This document shows positions 17,098 through 26,741 of a stretch of DNA of 64,000 bases, one piece after another. The stretch is from Variovorax sp. V213 (GTDB taxonomy: Bacteria; Pseudomonadota; Gammaproteobacteria; Burkholderiales; Burkholderiaceae_C): assembly GCF_041154455.1 (NCBI RefSeq), contig NZ_AP028664.1, positions 1,799,001 to 1,863,000 of the forward strand, in the 5' to 3' direction. Within the stretch, counting starts at the first letter, position 1. Every line of letters begins with the position of its first letter. Made by a program: the position numbers and the translations under genes. The notes under the pieces are model-generated. The model was not told where the DNA came from and searched no databases. It saw nothing but the letters and a program-made list of their open reading frames with translations.

Positions 17098-18696
17098 TCA
17101 ACCTGGCTGGTACTGATAGAGCCAGGTTTCAGTGAGCGTCTTGTCGCCGGTCTTCAGGTAGAGCCGCATGTCGATGGGCTCGTTGCCTTCGGGCGTGAAG
17201 TCGAACTGAGCGCGCCAGTGGCCGGGCACGCCGTTGGGCACGGCCTCGGCAAAGACGTAGGAGAACTTGCCGCGCGGCGCGGTCAGCACCAGCTCGGGCT
17301 TCACGCCGAAGGGCACGGTGGTGAGCGGCTGGCCGATGAACTCCACCATGAACTTGCGCACGCCCGGCGGGCGCGGCTGGCCCGGCTGCCCGCCGCGGCC
17401 GATGCGCGTGGCCACGCAGCGCGCGAGCGGCGAGGGAAAGGGCTCCTGGTCGGTCCAGTGCAGCCGGTACTGCAGGCTGTAGCTCGCGCCCGCCTTGGCA
17501 TCGGCCTTGGGCACCCAGAAAGCGACGATGTTGTCGTGGATCTCGTCGTCGGTCGGAATCTCGATCAGCTGCACCGAGCCTTCGCCCCAGTCGCCAAGCG
17601 GCTCGATCCAGAGGCTCGGGCGCTTCTCGTAGTTGACGCCGTCCTGGTAGTGGTCGAACGAGCGATCGCGCTGCAGCAGGCCGAAGCCGCGCGGCCTGGT
17701 GTCTGCGAACGCGGAGGCGCGCGTTTGCATGGGGTTGTTGAGCGGCCGCCAGATGCGCTCGCCCGCGCCATTCCAGATGGCCAGGCCGTCGGAGTCGTGC
17801 ACCTCGGGCCGCCAGTCGATGGCGGTGGGCTTGATGGTTTCCGAATACCAGTACATCGAGGTGAGCGGCACCAGCCCGAGGCGCGACACGTCGCGGCGCA
17901 GGAAGAGGCGCGAATCGATGTCCATGATCACGGCCTTGCCGCGCTGCATCACGAACTTGAACACGCCCGTGACGCTCGGCCCTTCGAGCAGCGCGTAGAC
18001 CGTCATCGAGGTGGTGTTGTTGGCGGCCGGCGTTTCGAAGTAGTAGCGCGTGAAGGTGGGAAACTCTTCGGGCTTGTCGGGCACTGCCACGTCGAGCGCG
18101 AGGCCGCGCGCCGACAGGCCGTACTGGTACAGCTCGCCGATGGCGCGGAAGTACGAAGCGCCGAGAAACGCCACCCAGTCGTTCTTCTGCCAGTCCAGCT
18201 TGCCCTGGTCGCCCAGGCGGCTCTCTTGCAGGCGGAAGCCCGCAAAGCCCGCGCCGGGCGGCAGCGCGCGCGCCGGGCTGTCGGGCGGCATCGAGAAGTA
18301 GGAAGGGCTGTAGAGCACCTCGCGCGCAAAGGCATCGCCATCGGAATTCTCGAGCACGTGCATGCGCACCGGCGTCTGGAAGAAGCGGCCGAGGTGAAAG
18401 AAGGTGACGGGAAAGGCACCGGGGCCATCGCGGAAGAGCGCGTTGGCAGGGTCGAACTTGATCTTGCCGTGCGCGTCGTAGTCGATCTTCTCGAGCACGT
18501 CGGGTGCGAGCGGCGCGGCGGCGGCATACGGCTGCGACGCCAGGCGCTTGGCCTGTGCCACGAGGCGGTCGAACGAGAAGGGCGAAGGCTGGCTCAGCTG
18601 CAGGCCGTTGGCGGCCAACGCCTCTTCAGGCAGTCCAAGGGCGGCGAGTGCGGCGGCGGCACCACCTGCGGCAAGGAAGGATCGGCGATCAAGCAT
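17098..18696 (-). CDS. opgD: Glucan biosynthesis protein D (periplasmic)
   Basis: 532 residues, full family length. The N-terminus MLDRRSFLAAGGAAAALAAL is a twin-arginine signal. The mature part contains OpgD/OpgG features such as FFHLGRFFQTPVRMHV, TSMYWYSETIKPTAIDWRPE and LYLKTGDKTLTETWLYQYQ. It is needed for the backbone structure of osmoregulated periplasmic glucans. No opgH is in the window. A 9-base tandem repeat lies 46-89 bases upstream of the start. Confidence 0.93.
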   Translation of the reverse strand: MLDRRSFLAAGGAAAALAALGLPEEALAANGLQLSQPSPFSFDRLVAQAKRLASQPYAAAAPLAPDVLEKIDYDAHGKIKFDPANALFRDGPGAFPVTFFHLGRFFQTPVRMHVLENSDGDAFAREVLYSPSYFSMPPDSPARALPPGAGFAGFRLQESRLGDQGKLDWQKNDWVAFLGASYFRAIGELYQYGLSARGLALDVAVPDKPEEFPTFTRYYFETPAANNTTSMTVYALLEGPSVTGVFKFVMQRGKAVIMDIDSRLFLRRDVSRLGLVPLTSMYWYSETIKPTAIDWRPEVHDSDGLAIWNGAGERIWRPLNNPMQTRASAFADTRPRGFGLLQRDRSFDHYQDGVNYEKRPSLWIEPLGDWGEGSVQLIEIPTDDEIHDNIVAFWVPKADAKAGASYSLQYRLHWTDQEPFPSPLARCVATRIGRGGQPGQPRPPGVRKFMVEFIGQPLTTVPFGVKPELVLTAPRGKFSYVFAEAVPNGVPGHWRAQFDFTPEGNEPIDMRLYLKTGDKTLTETWLYQYQPG

Positions 18697-18741
18697 GTGT
18701 TTCTTGAGGGTTGCGAGTCTTGGAAATACGTTGGGAAAGAC

Positions 18742-18785
18742 GCAAGGGATGCAAGGGATGCAAGGGATGCAAGGGATGCAAGGGG
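18742..18785. repeat. 9-base tandem repeat (GCAAGGGAT)n upstream of opgD
   Basis: Four perfect copies of GCAAGGGAT run from 18742 to 18777, followed by a partial fifth, GCAAGGGG. The array lies in the 279-base gap between the methyltransferase and opgD, within the expected leader or promoter of opgD. The rest of this gap shows no gene I can support. Confidence 0.9.
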
Positions 18786-18975
18786 CGACGCGGCATCGTC
18801 GGCGGGTGCCTGTCGGTTGCTTCGGAAGAAAACCATCCTAGCGCAGCCCGCACCGGGATTTCGCGGCGAAGAGCGCCGAGCATGCCTGGGCGGCGGCCCG
18901 TTCCGCGTCAGCCAACCTGCGCAATCCGGGCCGGACAAGGCCGGGAATTGCGCATTCGAGCAGAAATTTGTGCGT

Positions 18976-19821
18976 TTATGTATCGGCGTTGTCCGCCGCG
19001 CTCAGCGCATAGACGGCATAGATCGACACGCCAAGCAGCATCAGGAGCAGCGGCGCGAACAAGGTGTAGGGCAGGCCGAAGCCTTCCAGCACCCGGTAGG
19101 TCGAGTCCAGGCGCAGGCGCGGATGGCCTTGCGTCAACTCGGCGGCCCTGCGCAGCCCCCATCGAAACTCGGCGCCAGTGGGCCGCACCGACGGATGCTG
19201 CGCGGCGCGGCCCACCCCGAGCCAGCACATCGCATCGAAGGCCAGCACCGAGCCTGCGGGCGCGCGCTCGTCGAAGGTCGCGAGCACGGCCTGCACCTGC
19301 TGCGGCTCGAGGTACATCAGCACGCCCTCGGCGAAGAGGAACACCGGTTGCGCCTGGCGCCTGCGCGGCAGGTCGAGCTGCTCCCACCAGCTGGGCGATG
19401 TCAGGTCCAGCGCGCGTACATCGTGGCGCGTATTGGTTTCCGGAATGAGCTCGCGGCGCAGCGCGAGCACCTCGGGCAGGTCGGCATCGGTCATGCGGCA
19501 CTTTTCGTCGTCCAGCCATTGAAAATAGTGGCTGAGTCCGCAGCCCATGTTCACCACGCGCGCGCCCGGGTGCTGCTTGAGGAACTCCTGCGCGAGGCTG
19601 CGAAAGCGCCGCGTGCGGCTCAGGATGCCGTAGATGGTCGTCCGATCTTCGGGAAGGGCCTGCCCGTCGTCGCGGATCTTCTCGAGGATCGACGCGGCAT
19701 AGGCGTCCCGCACCGCCATCTGGGGAAACATCGCATCGCCCGAGGCGCGCGCGGCGAGGGGGATTCGCAGAGTGGACGGCACGGCCGACAGGCTTCGCGC
19801 GGGCTTCTTGATTGTTGTCAT
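18976..19821 (-). CDS. Class I SAM-dependent methyltransferase, leucine carboxyl methyltransferase-like
   Basis: 281 residues. The SAM-binding loop reads VVNMGCGLSHYFQWLDDE, and PVFLFAEGVLMYLEPQQVQAV is the second signature of the LCMT/polyketide O-methyltransferase family. The start MTTIKKPARS at 19821 is chosen over an upstream codon at 19875. Unusually, the C-terminus ends in a hydrophobic segment (LFAPLLLMLLGVSIYAVYAL) that could be a membrane anchor. Substrate unknown. Confidence 0.82.
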   Translation of the reverse strand: MTTIKKPARSLSAVPSTLRIPLAARASGDAMFPQMAVRDAYAASILEKIRDDGQALPEDRTTIYGILSRTRRFRSLAQEFLKQHPGARVVNMGCGLSHYFQWLDDEKCRMTDADLPEVLALRRELIPETNTRHDVRALDLTSPSWWEQLDLPRRRQAQPVFLFAEGVLMYLEPQQVQAVLATFDERAPAGSVLAFDAMCWLGVGRAAQHPSVRPTGAEFRWGLRRAAELTQGHPRLRLDSTYRVLEGFGLPYTLFAPLLLMLLGVSIYAVYALSAADNADT

Positions 19822-19948
19822 GGGCGCTGGCACAGGGGCATGCGCAAGTCTGGCCGCTCCCCGGGCGGGGAGCAAGTCAGCTTTTCGTTAACCCTGGACG
19901 CGCCCATGCTCTCTGGCGGCGCTCGTCGTCGCCACCGGCAATCGCCGC

Positions 19949-21457
<1,509 letters not shown>

Positions 21458-21534
21458 GGGTACCGCCAAGAATGAAGTGATGCGACAGTCTAGGAAAGGG
21501 AAGGGCGCCTGCCTATACTCGAAACCTGAACTGT

Positions 21535-21554
21535 TTGTTCGCCATGGTGAACAA
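21535..21554. promoter_or_regulatory. 20-base near-perfect dyad, putative LysR operator
   Basis: TTGTTCGCCATGGTGAACAA is symmetrical at 18 of 20 positions. It lies in the mmsA/LysR divergent spacer, just before the LysR ATG at 21562, with a TATACT -10-like sequence at 21514-21519. This supports 21562 over 21544 as the start, because the 21544 ATG is at the centre of the dyad. Confidence 0.45.
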
Positions 21555-21561
21555 TGAATCT

Positions 21562-22506
21562 ATGGATTTGCAAAAAGCCGAGTCTCTTTGGGCCCACCTG
21601 CACTGGCTGATCGTGCTCGGCCAGCAGGGCAGCTACACCGCCGCCGCGGCGCGCCTGGGCGTGAGCAAGGCCGCCATGAGCCAGCACATCGCCGAACTGG
21701 AGCGGGCCGTGGGCGTCACGCTCGTGCGTCGCACCACCCGCAGCATGCGGCTGACCGAGGCCGGGCAACAGCTGGTCGACCAGACCCGCGAACCCTTCGA
21801 GCAGATTGCCCACAGTTTCCTGCAGGCGCAAGACCAAGCGGGCGAACCGCGCGGCCTGATCCGGGTCACCGCGCCTGTGGCGCTGGGGCGGCAGCAGTTG
21901 CTGCCCCGGCTGGCCGACTTTCTCCTGGCGCATCCGTCGATCCGTGTCGAGATGGAGCTCTCCGACCGGCTGAGTTCGCTCGCGACGGAGGGCTTCGACC
22001 TCGCGGTGCGGCACGCGGCTTCACCGCCCGACACGCACGTGGCCTGGCGGCTGTGCGACACGCGATCGGTGCTGGTGGCCAGCCGCGCTTATCTGCGGCG
22101 CAAGGGCGCGCCGCTGGCGCCGGCCATGCTGGCCGACCACGACTGCCTCCACTATCCGCGCGGACAGGAAACCAACGTGTGGTCGTTCGAGCGCCGCACG
22201 GGCCGCACGCGCCTTGGCGAGCGGGTCACCGTGCCCATTGCCGGTCCGCTGGCGGCCAACAACAGCGAAGCATTGCGCGATGCCGCCCAGGCTGGCCTGG
22301 GCATTGCGCTGCTGCCCGATTTCAGCGCCCAGTCGGCGCTGCAGGCGGGCAAGCTGGTCGAGGTGCTGCCCGACTGGCAGCCCACGGGCGCCTTTGCGGA
22401 CCAGATCTACGCCATACGCCCGTACTCGCTGCACATACCGCGTGCGGTGAATTTGTTCGTGAGCCACTTGAGGGAAACTCTCAAGGCCGGATTCCAGCTG
22501 CCGTGA
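21562..22506 (+). CDS. LysR-family transcriptional regulator
   Basis: 314 residues. The N-terminal winged helix-turn-helix includes SYTAAAARLGVSKAAMSQHI, then a linker helix and a substrate-binding domain. The start MDLQKAES gives the usual spacing from start to HTH; ATG 21544 would add six residues but sits in the putative operator. Divergent from mmsA, which it probably regulates. Confidence 0.9.
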   Translation: MDLQKAESLWAHLHWLIVLGQQGSYTAAAARLGVSKAAMSQHIAELERAVGVTLVRRTTRSMRLTEAGQQLVDQTREPFEQIAHSFLQAQDQAGEPRGLIRVTAPVALGRQQLLPRLADFLLAHPSIRVEMELSDRLSSLATEGFDLAVRHAASPPDTHVAWRLCDTRSVLVASRAYLRRKGAPLAPAMLADHDCLHYPRGQETNVWSFERRTGRTRLGERVTVPIAGPLAANNSEALRDAAQAGLGIALLPDFSAQSALQAGKLVEVLPDWQPTGAFADQIYAIRPYSLHIPRAVNLFVSHLRETLKAGFQLP

Positions 22507-22563
22507 CGCCAGGCGTCCCGGCCCCGCTTCTTCATATTCGAATGACCCAGGAAAAGGAAAGCA

Positions 22564-23124
22564 ATGAGCACACTCGACATCGTCGGCCTCTGTGGCAGCC
22601 TTCGCAGCGGTTCCATCAACCGCGCGGCACTGAACCTCGCCGGTTCGCTGATGCCTGATTCCATGCGCATGGAGGTCGTCGAATGGCGCGAGGTGCCGCC
22701 GTTCGACGCCGACCTTCTGGCCCACGGATATCCCGCGCCCGTACAGGTATTGCGCGAGCGAATCCGCCGCGCCGATGCGCTGCTGATCGCGACGCCCGAA
22801 TACAACTTCTCGATTCCCGGCGTATTCAAGAACGTGATCGACTGGGTCAGCCGCGGCGAAGACCAGCCCTTCGCGAACAAGCCCGTGGCCATTCTCTCGG
22901 CCGCCCCGGGCCCGCTGGGCGGCGCGCGCGTTCAATACGACCTGCGCCGCGTGATGCTGTTCGTGAACGCGATGGTGCTGGTCAAGCCCGAGGTCTTCAT
23001 CGGCGGCGCGGGCGGCAAGTTCGACGCGGAAGGCAACTGCACCGACGACACGACGCGCAAGTTCGTCGGCGACCAGATGAGGTCGTTCGAGAAGTGGATC
23101 GGCTCGGTGAAGCGGATGGCCTGA
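22564..23124 (+). CDS. NADPH-dependent FMN reductase (flavodoxin-like)
   Basis: 186 residues. GLCGSLRSGSINRAALN is the FMN phosphate loop and ATPEYNFSIPGVFKNVIDW the conserved flavin-edge segment of the chromate/quinone reductase family. GGAAA precedes the ATG. It follows the LysR gene by 57 bases on the same strand and may be co-transcribed. Likely a cytoplasmic quinone or metal reductase; physiological substrate unknown. Confidence 0.9.
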   Translation: MSTLDIVGLCGSLRSGSINRAALNLAGSLMPDSMRMEVVEWREVPPFDADLLAHGYPAPVQVLRERIRRADALLIATPEYNFSIPGVFKNVIDWVSRGEDQPFANKPVAILSAAPGPLGGARVQYDLRRVMLFVNAMVLVKPEVFIGGAGGKFDAEGNCTDDTTRKFVGDQMRSFEKWIGSVKRMA

Positions 23125-23137
23125 GCCGGTCTTTGCT

Positions 23138-24049
23138 TCAGGTCGACGACGCGAGCAGCTGCGCAACCAGCAGTTGCGCCGCCGGCGACAAGGTCTCGCC
23201 CGTCTTGGTGGCCATCAGCAACCGGCGAACGGCCCAGGCGTCCTTGAGTCGCACTACCTTCAGGTCGAGCGCGCTCACCTGCGCCTTGCAGGCTGCGAGC
23301 GGCACCACGCCGATGCCGAGGTTGGCCGCGATCATGTGGCACATCGCATCGAAACTGCGCACCTGCACGCGCAGGCGCATCGGAATGCCCGCCTGCTCGG
23401 CCGCGCGCGAGGTGAGCTCCAGCAGCGAGCTGCTGCGGTTCAGGCCCACGAATTCGTGCGCGAGGCAGGTCTTGAAATCCGTCCGGCGCACGCGCGCAAG
23501 CGGGTGCTGCCTGGCGCACAGCACCACCAGCTCGTCGGTCTGGAACTGCGCGACATCGAGCCCGTAGGCCGGCGTGTTCTCGGCGAACACGCCCACGTCG
23601 GCCAGGCCGTCGACCAGCGCGCGCACGATGTCCCCGCTCAGTTGCTCCTCGACCTCCACGCGGATGTCCGGGTGCTGGCCCAGAAAGGCAGCCAGCGTGG
23701 CCGGCAGGAACTCGGTGAGCGCCGACATGTTGGCCCACAGCCGCACATGGCCGCGCACTCCGCTCGAGTAGTCGCCGAGCTCGTTGCTGAACTGCTCGAA
23801 GCCCTGGAAGAGCCGCATCGCATGCTGCATGGCCACGTGGCCGGCGGGCGTGAGAGCAATGCCTTGCGAGCTGCGTTCGAGCAGCTTCGACCCGGTCGCC
23901 GCCTCGAAGTCCGACAGCCGCCGGCTGGCCGCCGAGAGCGCCAGGTGGCAGGCCTCCGCGCCCTTGGTGATGCTGCCCGACTGGGCCACGGCGCAGAACA
24001 GGCGCAGCGTCACGAAATCGACACGTGCGGGGTTGATGGGGGCGGCCAT
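23138..24049 (-). CDS. LysR-family transcriptional regulator
   Basis: 303 residues. The HTH region is SGSITKGAEACHLALSAASR, followed by a LysR substrate-binding domain. It is divergent from the CoA-transferase/lyase operon at 24163, with a dyad fitting T-N11-A between them, so it probably controls that operon. Its 3' end faces the FMN reductase with a 13-base gap. Confidence 0.9.
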   Translation of the reverse strand: MAAPINPARVDFVTLRLFCAVAQSGSITKGAEACHLALSAASRRLSDFEAATGSKLLERSSQGIALTPAGHVAMQHAMRLFQGFEQFSNELGDYSSGVRGHVRLWANMSALTEFLPATLAAFLGQHPDIRVEVEEQLSGDIVRALVDGLADVGVFAENTPAYGLDVAQFQTDELVVLCARQHPLARVRRTDFKTCLAHEFVGLNRSSSLLELTSRAAEQAGIPMRLRVQVRSFDAMCHMIAANLGIGVVPLAACKAQVSALDLKVVRLKDAWAVRRLLMATKTGETLSPAAQLLVAQLLASST

Positions 24050-24065
24050 CGCGCCATTCTAGAAA

Positions 24066-24086
24066 GCCTTCGCGTTTTGCGAAGGC
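24066..24086. promoter_or_regulatory. LysR-type box between regulator and CoA-transferase operon
   Basis: GCCTTCGC gtttt GCGAAGGC is a perfect 8-base inverted repeat with a 5-base centre; the inner TCGCGTTTTGCGA fits T-N11-A. It lies 17 bases upstream of the LysR start and 76 bases before the CaiB-type gene. A hairpin terminator is less likely because no T-run follows. Confidence 0.5.
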
Positions 24087-24162
24087 CTCCTGCGATCAAA
24101 GCAATTCCGTTCTCCGCCTTCTGTTCCTAGAGTGCAGGCATTCCCACAGGAGACAAGCAGAC

Positions 24163-25338
24163 ATGAACGCACTCGAAGGCCTCAAGGTGCTGGAGCTCGG
24201 CCAGCTCATCGCCGGACCGTTCGCCGGCAAGACGCTGGCGGAGTTCGGCGCCGACGTGATCAAGGTCGAACCCGCGGGCGTCGGCGACCCGCTGCGCAAG
24301 TGGCGGATGCTGCGCGAAGGCACCTCGGTGTGGTGGGAGGTGCAGTCGCGCAACAAGCGCTCGGTGTGCCTGGACCTGCGCAGCGCGGAAGGCCAGGAGG
24401 CGGTGCGTGCTCTGGCGCTCGAGGCCGACGTGCTGATCGAGAACTTCAAGCCCGGCACGCTCGAAGGCTGGGGCCTGGGCTGGGAACAGCTGCATGCGCT
24501 CAACCCCCGGCTCATCATGCTGCGCATCTCGGGCTACGGGCAGACCGGCCCCTACCGCGACAAGCCGGGCTTCGGCGTGCTGGGCGAATCGATGGGCGGG
24601 CTGCGCTACCTGAGCGGCGAGCCGGGCCGGGTGCCGGTGCGCGTGGGCGTTTCGCTCGGCGACACGCTGGCCGCGCTGCATGGCGTGATCGGCGTGCTCA
24701 CGGCGCTGCATCACCGCACGGCGCATGGCGGGCAAGGACAGTTCATCGACGTGGCGCTCTACGAGTCTGTCTTCAACGTGATGGAAAGCCTGCTGCCCGA
24801 GTACGACGCGTTCGGTGCGGTGCGCGAGCGCGCCGGCAGTGCGCTGCCGGGCATCGCACCCACCAATGCCTACAAGTGCAACGACGGACATTACGTGCTG
24901 GTGGCGGGCAACGGCGACAGCATCTTTCGCCGGTTGATGCGGGCCATCGACCGCACGGACCTGGAGAACGACCCGGAGCTGGTGCACAACGACGGCCGGG
25001 TGCGGCGCGTGGAAGAGATCGACGCCGCCATCGAAGCCTGGACACTGCGGCGCAGCCGCGACGAGGTGCTGGCCGTGCTCGACGTGGCCGGCGTGCCGGT
25101 CGGGCGCATCTACACCGTGGCCGACATTGCCACCGATCCGCAATACCTGGCGCGGCAGATGATCGTGGAAACGAGCACCGCCGACGGAGAAATGCTCAAG
25201 GTGCCCGGCGTCGTGCCCAAGCTCAGCGCGACGCCGGGGCGCATCGCGCATCCCGCGCCACGGCTCGGCGAACACACCGGCGACCTGCAGGGCGCGGGCT
25301 GGCCGGTGCGCCGCGCCCAAGAAAGCGAGGCCGTATGA
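24163..25338 (+). CDS. CaiB/BaiF (class III) CoA-transferase
   Basis: 391 residues. Opening KVLELGQLIAGPFAGKTLAE and SRNKRSVCLDLRS are typical of the family, as is ADVLIENFKPGTLEGWGLG. These enzymes transfer CoA between carboxylic acids, often from succinyl-CoA. The stop overlaps the next ATG by 4 bases, coupling it to an HMG-CoA-lyase-like enzyme. This suggests a dicarboxylate such as 3-hydroxy-3-methylglutarate as acceptor (inference). Confidence 0.92.
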   Translation: MNALEGLKVLELGQLIAGPFAGKTLAEFGADVIKVEPAGVGDPLRKWRMLREGTSVWWEVQSRNKRSVCLDLRSAEGQEAVRALALEADVLIENFKPGTLEGWGLGWEQLHALNPRLIMLRISGYGQTGPYRDKPGFGVLGESMGGLRYLSGEPGRVPVRVGVSLGDTLAALHGVIGVLTALHHRTAHGGQGQFIDVALYESVFNVMESLLPEYDAFGAVRERAGSALPGIAPTNAYKCNDGHYVLVAGNGDSIFRRLMRAIDRTDLENDPELVHNDGRVRRVEEIDAAIEAWTLRRSRDEVLAVLDVAGVPVGRIYTVADIATDPQYLARQMIVETSTADGEMLKVPGVVPKLSATPGRIAHPAPRLGEHTGDLQGAGWPVRRAQESEAV

Positions 25339-26303
25339 AAGAAGGCAAGGGCAAGCGGCTCTTCATCAATGAAGTGGCCACCCGCGACGGCTTCCAGATG
25401 GAAAGCCGCTTCATCCCGACCGACGACAAGATCGCGCTGGTCGACCGTTTGAGCATGCTGGGCTACGCCAAGATCGAAGTGACCTCGTTCACCTCGGCCA
25501 AGGCGATTCCGGCACTGCGCGACGGCGAAGAGGTGATGCAGCGCATCGCGCGCCGCCCCGGCGTGGTCTACACCGCGCTGGTGCCGAACCTGCGCGGGGC
25601 CGAGCGCGCGCTGGAAAGCCGCATCGGCGAATTCAACATCGTGATGTCGGTGAGCGAAACCCACAACCTCAGCAATCTGCGCATGACGCGCGAGCAGTCT
25701 TTTGCGCAACTGGCCGAGGTCATCGCTTTGGCCAGGCAGGCCGGCGTACCCGTGAATGTCTCGCTCTCATGCGTGTTCGGCTGCCCGATGGAAGGCGAGG
25801 TGCCGCTGGCCGCGGTGCTGGAATGGATCGACCGCTTCGCGGCGCTGCAGGTGCAGGGCATCACGCTGTGCGACACCACGGGCATGGCTTTTCCCACGCA
25901 GGTGCAGGCCCTCTGCGAGGCTGTGATGGCAAGGCATCCCGGCCTGCAATGGACGGCGCACTTTCACAACACGCGCGGCATGGGACAGGCGAACACGGTG
26001 GCCGCGGTCGAGGCGGGCATCGAGCGGCTCGACATGTCGCTGGGCGGCATCGGCGGCTGCCCCTACGCACCAGGCGCCACTGGCAACGTGGCCACCGAGG
26101 ATGTGGTGCACATGCTGCAATGCATGGGCTACGACACCGGTATGGATCTCGAAGGCCTGATCGGCGCCGCGTCGGAGCTCGAGGCCCTGGTGCAGCACGA
26201 CTTGCCGAGCCAGGTCGCCCGCGCCGGACATCGGCTCACGCGGCATGCGCCGCCGGCGGATTTCAACGACATTGCGGCGCGTGCGCATGCGCGCCGCGGC
26301 TAG
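25335..26303 (+). CDS. Hydroxymethylglutaryl-CoA lyase family protein
   Basis: 322 residues, TIM-barrel lyase. VATRDGFQ holds the catalytic Arg-Asp, LCDTTGMAFP and AHFHNTRGMG carry metal-binding residues, and GGIGGCPYAPGATGN the mobile-loop cysteine. HMG-CoA lyase gives acetyl-CoA plus acetoacetate; related enzymes cleave similar tertiary hydroxyacyl-CoAs. Translationally coupled to the CoA-transferase and followed by a VOC gene after 11 bases. The start MKEGKGKRLFINEVATRDG was chosen because it overlaps the previous stop (ATGA). Confidence 0.92.
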   Translation: MKEGKGKRLFINEVATRDGFQMESRFIPTDDKIALVDRLSMLGYAKIEVTSFTSAKAIPALRDGEEVMQRIARRPGVVYTALVPNLRGAERALESRIGEFNIVMSVSETHNLSNLRMTREQSFAQLAEVIALARQAGVPVNVSLSCVFGCPMEGEVPLAAVLEWIDRFAALQVQGITLCDTTGMAFPTQVQALCEAVMARHPGLQWTAHFHNTRGMGQANTVAAVEAGIERLDMSLGGIGGCPYAPGATGNVATEDVVHMLQCMGYDTGMDLEGLIGAASELEALVQHDLPSQVARAGHRLTRHAPPADFNDIAARAHARRG

Positions 26304-26314
26304 GAGCTGCACGC

Positions 26315-26695
26315 ATGATCGACCATCTGGACCACCTGGTGCTGACCACCACCGACGAAGAGGCTTGCACCCGCTTCTATGTCGATGTGATGGGCATGGC
26401 GCTGGAGACTTTCGGCACCAGCCGCAAGGCCTTCCGCTTCGGCAACCAGAAGATCAACCTGCATGTGAAGGGGCACGAGTTCGAGCCCAAGGCACAGCTG
26501 CCGACGCCGGGCTCGCTGGACCTGTGCTTCATTGCGAGCGTGCCGCTCGAGGACGTGATCGCGCGGCTGAAGGACAAGGGCGTGCCGATCCTCGAAGGCC
26601 CGGTGATGCGCACCGGCGCCACGTCGCGCATCCGCTCGGTCTATGTGCGCGACCCCGACCTGAATCTCATCGAGATATCCGAGCTGGTGCCCTGA
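26315..26695 (+). CDS. VOC family protein (glyoxalase/dioxygenase fold)
   Basis: 126 residues, a single VOC unit with two beta-alpha-beta modules (LDHLVLTTTDEEACTRFYVD and the closing YVRDPDLNLIEISEL). TAGGAG lies at good spacing before the ATG. Possible metal ligands are His7 and a glutamate near the end. The reaction is not known; position in the operon suggests a step in the same catabolic route, for example an epimerase or lyase. Confidence 0.85.
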   Translation: MIDHLDHLVLTTTDEEACTRFYVDVMGMALETFGTSRKAFRFGNQKINLHVKGHEFEPKAQLPTPGSLDLCFIASVPLEDVIARLKDKGVPILEGPVMRTGATSRIRSVYVRDPDLNLIEISELVP

Positions 26696-26741
26696 CAGGC
26701 TGGCCGGGAAGACAAGCTGCAAAAACATCGGAGACAAAACC

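Noticed and set aside
18742..18785. CRISPR-like repeat
   Set aside because: Units are 9 bases in direct tandem without spacers.
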